Source of the DNA: Staphylococcus capitis subsp. capitis
GTDB taxonomy: Bacteria > Bacillota > Bacilli > Staphylococcales > Staphylococcaceae
Direction: 5' to 3'
NCBI RefSeq assembly: GCF_040739495.1
Contig: NZ_CP145263.1
Span: 868,001 to 932,000, forward strand
DNA length: 64,000 nt
In this document: in pieces, positions 1 through 7,700 of the stretch
Layout of the letters: each line of letters opens with the position of its first letter
Numbering within the stretch: position 1 is the first letter of the stretch
Notes under the pieces: generated by a model
What the model was told of the DNA's origin: nothing
Database searches by the model: none
What the model saw: the letters and a program-made list of their open reading frames with translations, nothing else
Translations under genes and position numbers: made by a program

Positions 1-1
1 T

Positions 2-97
2 GCTTTATTGCCTATAGTAATTGGGAAAAATAGAGGGTTAACAAATCTATCATTAAAATCTTATGATTTGAAGTATTATAAATATATTAAGGCATAA
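2..97 (+). CDS. possible 3' end of a gene cut by the window edge
   Basis: An open frame runs from the first bases to a TAA at 95-97 and encodes about 31 residues ending in YYKYIKA. There is no start codon inside the window, so this would be the C-terminus of a protein encoded to the left. The piece is too short to assign to a family, and it could equally be a chance open frame in AT-rich DNA. Confidence 0.35.
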   Translation, partial: ALLPIVIGKNRGLTNLSLKSYDLKYYKYIKA

Positions 98-471
98 TAA
101 TGTTTACATAAAATTTCGTGTAAATTGTATTATAATTAACATTTAGTAATCCTATTAATAAATAAAGACGGTGGGAGAAGCATTTTGTAGCATTAAGTGG
201 AATGGTCTTACAATACATCACTTTTTTGAAGTTGAAATAGTTCATATCTATTGAAGTGAGCCTCTATTTGTACTTATGCTGTTATTGTGTTAAGGGGAAT
301 ATTTGTAGACTTATTTGCACTTAACAGTGTATTTGAATAATACAGACTAAAAATACTGGCTGCTAATATATAGTGTAATTGCTCTTATTATGGCTAGTGT
401 AGCTATATATTTATTTTATTTCAAATAATCATATTAAAAAATTATTAATTCAACTATAGAGAGGGATCTAA
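98..471 (+). other. gene-free stretch with possible decayed membrane-protein remnants
   Basis: No intact reading frame with a ribosome binding site is present. Between about 280 and 427 short hydrophobic translations appear in two frames. One, around 285-345, reads roughly AVIVLRGIFVDLFALNSVFE before a stop. Another, around 382-427, reads SVIALIMASVAIYLFYFK before a stop. This pattern suits a frameshifted remnant of a small membrane protein, but hydrophobic shadow translations are common in AT-rich DNA. The end of the stretch holds the GAGAGG-like ribosome binding site of the next gene. Confidence 0.25.
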
Positions 472-999
472 TTGTATAAATACAAAGTTTATAATAATCT
501 AACTACATCACCATCAAAGATTGAAAATTGTAATAATAAAAGTATAGTTGGTTTTGTGAAGAAAAGTTATTCTAATCTTATTAAACGAGTTATTAATTTT
601 ATAGGTGATGGTAAATTCTACAATTGCTTTGAAGTATATGATGAATATAATAAACTTATTTTTCAATCTCAACAAATTAATCAACTTAAGCATAAAAACT
701 ATTACGTGAAATACCTGAGCAATACTAGTAAAACCTTTTCTATTAAACTAATTGATGAAAGCAAAATAACAATTTTTGAAAAAGCTACATTTTCATTTTT
801 TAATAAGGAATTTGAAATTCAAAACATTGTAGGTGATTGGGCGTATATTATTGATAAGGATCAAGGGAAGAAAATAGCTAGATCTAAAAATCCTATAACA
901 GAACCAGTTTCGGTTTATTTTGAACTATTAGATGAAAGTTATAAAGAAAATGAAATACTATTTTTAGGGATTTTACATACATACTTATATGGTGGTTAG
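472..999 (+). CDS. tubby C-terminal-like (LURP-one-related) domain protein, hypothetical
   Basis: This 175-residue protein starts at a TTG preceded by AGAGAGGGATC, a plausible ribosome binding site. It has no signal peptide or membrane segment. The C-terminal half (about residues 100-165) has the alternating strand pattern of tubby/LOR-fold proteins: a short turn near FNKEFEI, then VGDWAYIIDKDQGKKIA, then a final hydrophobic strand near ILFLGIL. Small single-domain proteins of this kind are common in staphylococci and usually have no known function. The fold call rests on pattern recognition only. The gene stands alone next to a decayed stretch, as expected in an accessory region. Confidence 0.5.
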   Translation: MYKYKVYNNLTTSPSKIENCNNKSIVGFVKKSYSNLIKRVINFIGDGKFYNCFEVYDEYNKLIFQSQQINQLKHKNYYVKYLSNTSKTFSIKLIDESKITIFEKATFSFFNKEFEIQNIVGDWAYIIDKDQGKKIARSKNPITEPVSVYFELLDESYKENEILFLGILHTYLYGG

Positions 1000-1329
1000 T
1001 TATAAGTGGAAATATTTAAGGGCAAAAAAAGGGCATAATTTTGATGATAATGGCAAGTGCATGAACAGTAGTATAATCAGACTTATTCTTTGCCCCAAAT
1101 TACTTTTGTTTTTCAATTTTAACATTTCATCGTTAGCTATATATCGTATTTTGATATACTATTCGAATGACATAATTATGACATAACAGAATAAAAAAGC
1201 TAAAAATAATAGGGTTATTCAAAGTTCTAAATGTTGATATTATAGTCTTTTCACTCTCTATTTATATCTATTTTATACGACACTTAATGCCGGGAATGAT
1301 GTAATTACATCATTCTGGTTGTTAATTTT
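1000..1329 (+). other. intergenic stretch with a long perfect palindrome
   Basis: I see no supported gene here. A short open frame at 989-1186 overlaps the previous gene, has no ribosome binding site and has no recognisable pattern. A perfect 22-base palindrome lies at 1294-1315 (half-site GAATGATGTAA). It could form a hairpin or bind a dimeric regulator. It lies just upstream of the terminator at 1330-1368. Confidence 0.4.
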
Positions 1330-1368
1330 ACTCCTTTTAGAGTTTTTTTACTCTGAAAGGAGTTTTTT
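1330..1368 (+). terminator. rho-independent terminator
   Basis: The arms 1330-1343 and 1350-1363 (ACTCCTTTTAGAGT and ACTCTGAAAGGAGT) pair with one mismatch around a T-rich loop, followed by TTTTTT. It lies 330 bases past the tubby-like gene, so it may end that transcript or one from a lost gene. Confidence 0.75.
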
Positions 1369-1462
1369 GTATCTATTATTTTCGGTTATTATTGTAATTA
1401 GAGTATTTTAGTTTATAAAAATATATTATAATAAATTTAACTATAATATGAGGAGAATTGCT

Positions 1463-1502
1463 GTATTTAAGTATCGAAATTTAAGCTTTTAAACTTAAAT
1501 AC
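1463..1502 (+). repeat. leader inverted repeat upstream of LPXTG gene
   Basis: Perfect 10-base arms at 1463-1472 (GTATTTAAGT) and 1493-1502 (ACTTAAATAC) flank a 20-base AT-rich loop, 55 bases before the start of the surface-protein gene. No T-run follows, so it is not a terminator. It could be a mRNA leader stem or an operator; the sequence does not decide between them. Confidence 0.45.
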
Positions 1503-1557
1503 TCAATTAATGAATCATAAATGCTATTGTTAAAAATTTTGGGAGGATATGACAACT

Positions 1558-2694
1558 ATGAAAAACAACAAACCTAGAGATTTAAAACAATTTCCATCTT
1601 TACCAAGTAAAAAATATTTTAGTTATGGAACAGCGAGCGCTTTGACTTTAGCTTTATATCTATTTGCGGGTAATGGTTCCGCACAAGCTGAAGATAATAA
1701 TGCGACTAATAGCAATACATCACCTAAAACTATTCAAACTGAAAGCGATAAAACTAATACCACAACTGCTAATAATGTTACTCATAAATCAACTAAAAAT
1801 TTGAATGATTATATTGATGGAACTCCAAACGAAGATCCTGACGAAGAGGAAGACAGTGGCACATATGAAGTTCCTATTTTATACGTTACAGTATGGTTGG
1901 ATGATCAAGGCAATATCATTAAAGATGCAGTTGAAGATAATAAGACTCCTGCCTCTGAGAGAGTGCCAGTGAAAATTCCAGGATACCAACATTTTAGAAC
2001 TTCAGTTTCTGATGGTATAACTAAATTTATTTATAGAAAAGTAAATTCATCGCAAACAGCAAACTCTGCTACAAGTAGTTCACCAAAAAAAGATGAAAGT
2101 AACTCATCAGAAGTAAATTCATCAAAACCAACAACTCAAAAAGATCCGGAACAACCAACACAAGCAGAACCGACAAAACCACCGACTCAGAAAGACCCAG
2201 AACAACCGAAAAAAGCAGAACCAACAAAGCCACCGACTCAGAAAGATCCAGCTATTACAAATGAAAAGCAGAAAGATGATCAAAATATAGTAAACGATAA
2301 ACCAAGCTTAAACGTTACAGTATGGTTGGATGACAAAGGTAATATTATTAAAGATGCAGTAGAAGATGATAAAACATCTAAAAATCAAAGAGGTGTAATT
2401 CAAATAAGCGGTTATAAATATATTAAAACAGTAACCGAAGATGGTATCACTAAACATATCTATAAAAAAGTTGAACTTAAACAAGAAAAGAAAACATCAG
2501 AAGTTACTAAAGTCAAAAACAATATCACAAAACGTATGGAAGACAATAAAGAAAAAACATCTCAAAATCAAAAAAATTCTGAGAAAGAATTACCTGAAAC
2601 AGGGGTGAAAGAACAGTCATTTAATCCAGCATTATTAATGTTATTAGCTGGTTTAGGATTAATAGGAATCTTTAGAAATAAAATTAAAGAATAA
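1558..2694 (+). CDS. LPXTG cell-wall-anchored surface protein with two repeat modules
   Basis: This surface protein is predicted to be exported by Sec and attached to peptidoglycan by sortase A. A basic N-terminus leads into a YSIRK/GxxS-like signal peptide (YFSYGTASALTLALYLF) with likely cleavage after AQA, near residue 44. A module of about 55 residues occurs twice, near residues 108-162 and 250-304. Both copies contain VTVWLDD-GNIIKDAVED and end in an IYRKV/IYKKV strand. The modules resemble the small beta modules of streptococcal and staphylococcal wall proteins, possibly MucBP-like. A Pro-rich linker with repeats of PPTQKDPEQP lies between them. The C-terminus has LPETG (about 345-349), a hydrophobic stretch and a basic tail. 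The ATG at 1558 lies 11 bases past GGGAGG; the ATG at 1549 is only 2 bases past it and is less likely. Ligand unknown. Confidence 0.85.
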   Translation: MKNNKPRDLKQFPSLPSKKYFSYGTASALTLALYLFAGNGSAQAEDNNATNSNTSPKTIQTESDKTNTTTANNVTHKSTKNLNDYIDGTPNEDPDEEEDSGTYEVPILYVTVWLDDQGNIIKDAVEDNKTPASERVPVKIPGYQHFRTSVSDGITKFIYRKVNSSQTANSATSSSPKKDESNSSEVNSSKPTTQKDPEQPTQAEPTKPPTQKDPEQPKKAEPTKPPTQKDPAITNEKQKDDQNIVNDKPSLNVTVWLDDKGNIIKDAVEDDKTSKNQRGVIQISGYKYIKTVTEDGITKHIYKKVELKQEKKTSEVTKVKNNITKRMEDNKEKTSQNQKNSEKELPETGVKEQSFNPALLMLLAGLGLIGIFRNKIKE

Positions 2695-2701
2695 AATTAG
2701 A

Positions 2702-2737
2702 AAAAGAGTGTGGCGTAAAACCCGCACTCTTTATTTT
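2702..2737 (+). terminator. rho-independent terminator after LPXTG gene
   Basis: The AAAGAGTG and CACTCTTT arms are followed by TTATTTT, 8 bases after the stop codon of the LPXTG gene. Confidence 0.75.
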
Positions 2738-2883
2738 ATGCACAAATAGTAAATTTTTTAAAATAAACAATTGCGCAAAATATAGAATGGTGGTATATTT
2801 TAGAGAAATATATTTTATCATTAATAAAATAAGGATTATATATTATTAAGTCAATTTAAATTCATTATATTTAAGGAGAAAAA

Positions 2884-4632
2884 ATGATGGAAAACAAAAG
2901 AATCAACAACTTAGATAAAAAAATCACACGTTTTTCTATTAGAAAGTATCAAGGTTTCGGAGCAGCTAGTGTAGCAATAATAGGTTTTATGATGATGTCC
3001 AACTTCAATGATGCAAAGGCAGATAGTATTGATCAAAATGATAAGACTATTAATCAAAAAGTTAATGATATTACTAGTCCTCAATTCAATATCGAAAATG
3101 AAAAATCTTTAAATGATGAACTAACTAATCACCAAGATGTTGGAAATAAAATTTCGAATAATGATACTAATTCTCAAAATGCAATCAATACTAGTCAGCT
3201 TGAAAAACTTTTCAATCAATACAAATCTATAGACTTAAGTAATAAAACAAATGATTCTGTAGAATTGTTTCGAACTGATTTACAAGAAGCTGAATCTATT
3301 TTAAATCATCCTCAAAGTCAACAACAAGTCGATGATTATTATCACAAGTTTTTAAATAGTGCTAGTAAATTACATAATAAAGAATCTTTACTTCCAAAGC
3401 GCCAATCTAATGTTGTTCAATCACAACATTTAACTATTAATAATAATGTTTCAAATCATTCGCATATTAGATACAAAAGGGATACATCATCATTTAGAAG
3501 TGCTCCTGAAAATAACGTATCTAATGATCCATTGAGTACAAATGAAATTAATCCAGCAATTCAAAATGGAAACTTTAGCCAAGTATCTGGTGGAACATTA
3601 CCATCAAGGTCAAACAGATTAACTGTAGTTACGAATGTGGATAATTGGAATAGTTACTCTACTGAGCCTAATCCTGAATATCCTATGTTTTATACACCGA
3701 GTGCGGTAGACTATGCCAGTTTTATGAGTAATGGGAACGCTCCATATGGGGTTGTACTTGCAAGAACAACTAATGGTCGTGATAGAAGTGTTAATGATCC
3801 GAAAGTAGCAGGCATTTATCAAGATATAGATGTGATACCTGGGTCGGAATTAAATGTCAATTTTATATCTACAAGTCCAGCATTTTCAGACGGTGCGGCA
3901 GGTGCTAAATTAAAAATCAGTAATGTTGATCAGAGTCGCGTGCTTTTTGATAGTCGTTTGAATGGAATGGGGCAGTTTCCTACTGGTAAATTATCTGCGA
4001 TGGTTAACATACCGAACGATATGAATCGAGTTAGAATTTCTTTTTTACCAGTATCATCAACTGGTCGTATTAGTGTCCAGCGTTCTTCAAGAGAACATGG
4101 ATTTGGTGATAATTCATCCTATTATCATGGTGGATCTGTAAGTGATGTAAGAATTAATAGTGGATCTTATATTAAATCTAACGTGACTCAAGGGGAATAT
4201 ACTACACAACCTAATAGTCCTAGCGATAATTTTGCACGTGCAACAATTAATTTATCTGTTGAAAATAAAGGTCACAATCAATCAAGGGACACTTACTATG
4301 AAGTTATATTACCAGCAAACTCAAAACTTATTTCAAGTAATGGCGTAAGTGCTAACTTAGATACTAATAGTAATAAATTAAGAATATGGATAAGTAACTT
4401 AAACCCTGGAGATAGAAAAGATGTCTCATATACAGTAGATTTTGAAGCTACGAGACCTAAAGTGATTAATTTAAATGGACATATAACTTATAAAACAAAT
4501 GCAACATTTAGAGGTAGTGATTCACAAAGAACCGGAGATGATACTGTACATTTACAAGCAGTTACCATTTTAATGAATAAAACTGACTTACAAAGTAAAG
4601 TAAATGAAGTTGATAACTATTTACATGATTAG
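2884..4632 (+). CDS. 5' part of broken adhesin: YSIRK signal and SasC/FmtB-like domain
   Basis: If translation ends at TAG 4630-4632, this yields a 582-residue secreted protein without a wall anchor. An AAGGAG ribosome binding site precedes ATG 2884; ATG 2887 is equally possible. A YSIRK-type signal (FSIRKYQGFGAASVAIIGF, about residues 17-35) ends near AKA-DS, around residue 47. A polar Asn/Gln-rich stretch runs to about 215. It is followed by a folded domain (about 220-425) resembling the N-terminal region of staphylococcal SasC and FmtB/Mrp, linked in S. aureus SasC to cell aggregation. A beta-sandwich region with DUF11-like pattern (about 430-560) and the first part of a FIVAR module come last. 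The aggregation role is inferred from family resemblance only. Confidence 0.75.
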   Translation: MMENKRINNLDKKITRFSIRKYQGFGAASVAIIGFMMMSNFNDAKADSIDQNDKTINQKVNDITSPQFNIENEKSLNDELTNHQDVGNKISNNDTNSQNAINTSQLEKLFNQYKSIDLSNKTNDSVELFRTDLQEAESILNHPQSQQQVDDYYHKFLNSASKLHNKESLLPKRQSNVVQSQHLTINNNVSNHSHIRYKRDTSSFRSAPENNVSNDPLSTNEINPAIQNGNFSQVSGGTLPSRSNRLTVVTNVDNWNSYSTEPNPEYPMFYTPSAVDYASFMSNGNAPYGVVLARTTNGRDRSVNDPKVAGIYQDIDVIPGSELNVNFISTSPAFSDGAAGAKLKISNVDQSRVLFDSRLNGMGQFPTGKLSAMVNIPNDMNRVRISFLPVSSTGRISVQRSSREHGFGDNSSYYHGGSVSDVRINSGSYIKSNVTQGEYTTQPNSPSDNFARATINLSVENKGHNQSRDTYYEVILPANSKLISSNGVSANLDTNSNKLRIWISNLNPGDRKDVSYTVDFEATRPKVINLNGHITYKTNATFRGSDSQRTGDDTVHLQAVTILMNKTDLQSKVNEVDNYLHD

Positions 4633-4785
4633 AATGAGGCTGATTTTACTGCAGATTCATGGCGTGCGCTTCAAGATAAATTAACCGAAGCTAGAAATAT
4701 TATAAATGAGCAGCAAAATAATGTCGCTATAGAGAATCAAGTCTCACAAGAAAATATCAATAATGTTACTAATTCTTTAGATACA

Positions 4786-7700
4786 TTGAAAAATAGTCTC
4801 AAATATAGTGCACCAAATAAACCAATTATTGAAATAAATCATGTGATTCCAAATTTAACTATAACACCAGCTAATAAAGCAGATAAGTTAAACATTACAT
4901 ATCAGAATACTTCTAATGAAAGTACATCGATTATTGCAAATAAAATTAATGATAATTGGTCACTTAATAGTAATGTTGATGGTATTACTATTGAACCACA
5001 ATCCGGTTTAGTAACAATTAATTACCAAGTAGTTTATCCAGAGAGCGTAGTTGTAGCGAATGATACAACTGTTAACAGTGACACAAGTGAGGAAAGTAGA
5101 GAAAATATGCCACGTAAAGAGGCAACGCCTGAAGCGCCAGATATAGAAGCGAATGAGGAACACGTTAATGTCGAAGTAACACCTAAAGGTGAAGCATCAA
5201 AAGTAGAAATAATTTATATAAATCCAGAAAACGAACCAGCCTCGATTAATGCTATTAAAAATGGAGAAACTTGGACATTAGATAAACAAGTGTCACATAT
5301 TAATATAGATGGTCATACTGGAAAAGTAACAGTTGGTTATCAAGCAGTCCAAGCAGAAAGTGAAATAGTAGCAACAGAAACAAAAGGTAATAGTGACTCA
5401 AGTTCTGAAAGCAAATTAAAAATGCCACGTAAAGAAGTGACACCGGAAGCACCAGATGTCGAAGCAAGTGAAGAGCAAGTCAATGTTGAAGTAACACCTA
5501 AAGATGACTCGACAAAGTTAATTATTAATTACACAGATACCAACGGACAATCTAGTTCGATTATCGCAAGTAAAAATGGAGGAGTATGGTCACTGGATAA
5601 ACAAGTGTCTCATGTTGAGTTAGATGATCAAACAGGTAAAATCACAATTGGCTACCAAGCAGTCCAAGCAGAAAGTGAAGTAGCAACAACAGAAACAAAA
5701 GGTAATAGTGACTCAAGTTCTGAAAGCAAATTAAAAATGCCACGAAAAGAAGCTACGCCGGAAGCACCTGATATTAAAGCAAGTGAAGAGCACGTTAATG
5801 TTGAAATAACACCAAAAGGTGAATCGACAAATTTAGAAGTAAAATATACAGATACAAATGGCCAACCAAGTTCGATTATCGCAAGTAAAAATGGAGGAAT
5901 ATGGTCGCTAAACAAAGAGGTTCCACATATTGAACTAGACGAAACTAACGGAAAAGTAACGATTGGTTATCAAGCAGTCCAAGCAGAAAGTGAAGTTATA
6001 GCGACCGAAACAAAGGGCAATAGTAATCCAAGTACGGAAAGTAAAGTGACTATGCCACGAAAAGAAGCTACTCCAGAAGCACCAGATGTCGAAGCAAGTG
6101 AAGAGCAAGTCAATGTTGAAGTAACACCTAAAGATGACTCGACAAAGTTAATTATTAATTACACAGATACCAACGGACAATCTAGTTCGATTATCGCTAG
6201 TAAAAACGGAGGAGTATGGTCACTAGATAAACAAGTGCCGCATATTGAATTAGACGAAACTAACGGAAAAGTAACAATTGGCTATCAAGCAGTTCAAGCA
6301 GAAAGTGAAATTATTGCAACAGAAACAAAAGGTAACAGTAATTCTAGTACGGAAAGTAAAGTGACTATGCCACGAAAAGAGACAACACCAGAAGCACCAA
6401 CTATTGAAGCGGATGAAGAACATGCCAATGTCGAGGTAACACCTAAAGATGAAGTGACAAAACTAGTTATCAATTATACAAATCAAGAAGGTCAAACTGA
6501 TTCAATCATCGCAAATAAGAATGATGGAACTTGGTCTCTCAATAAAAAAGTGTCTCATGTTGAGTTAGATAATCAAACAAGTAAAATCACAATTGGCTAC
6601 CAAGCAGTCCAAGCAGAAAGTGAAATAGTAACAACAGAAATTAAAGGTAATAGTGATCCTAGCATAGAAAGTAAAGTGAATATGCCGCGCAAGGAAGTCG
6701 CACCAGACGGACCTACGTTAACATCAGATTATGACAATGTGAGTGTGAGTATTTCACCTTCAAATAAGTCAGATAAAATGACTATCAAATATTTAGATGT
6801 TAATGATCAAATCGCTACAGCTATAGCCACTAAGACAAATCAAAACTGGTCATTGAATAATGATATTTTAGGTTTCTCAATTAACTCTCAAACAGGAAAA
6901 GTGACAATTAGTCATGTAGCGGTGCAACCAGAAAGTGATATTATTGCTACTGAATCAGGTGGTAACAGTGATGATAGTATTGCCAAACATATAATTATGC
7001 CAGCTAAAGAAACTAAACCTGAACCACCAGTAGTACAGTCTAATATAAATGTACCAAATGTCGAAATTATACCTCATCATGATGTTACTAAATTAGATAT
7101 TCACTATACTGATATAGAAGGTCAACCAGCTATTATTACAGCTACTAAAGTTGGTAAGTTATGGAATATCAATAAAAATATTTCAAATATAGAACTTGAT
7201 GAAAGCACCGGGAAAGTAACAATTGGCTATCAAACCGTACAAGCAGCAAGCGAAGTTGAAGCAACAGAAACAAAAGGTAATAGTGACGCAAGCGCAAAAA
7301 GTAAAGTGACTATGCCACGTAAAGAGGCAACACCTGATGCTCCAACTATCGAAGCAAGTGAGGAGCAAGTTAATGTCGAAGTAACACCAAAAGATGAATC
7401 AACAAAGTTAGTGATTAATTATACTAATCCAGAAGGCCAAACTGATTCAATCATCGCAAGCAAAAATGGGGAGACATGGTCGTTAAACAAAGAAGTGCCT
7501 TACATTCAATTAAATGAAACTACTGGAAAAGTAACCATCGGCTATAAGGCAGTACGAGCAGAAAGCGAAGTTGTTGCGACTGAGACAAAAGGCAATAGTG
7601 ACACAAGTGTTGAAAATAAAATAAACATGCCACGTAAAGAAGTAATGCCAGATTCTCCTGTAATTGAAGCAGATGAAGAACATGCAAATGTCGAAGTAAC

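Noticed and set aside
989..1186. 65-codon open frame overlapping the tubby-like gene
   Set aside because: It overlaps the previous gene by 11 bases, has no ribosome binding site and no recognisable protein pattern.
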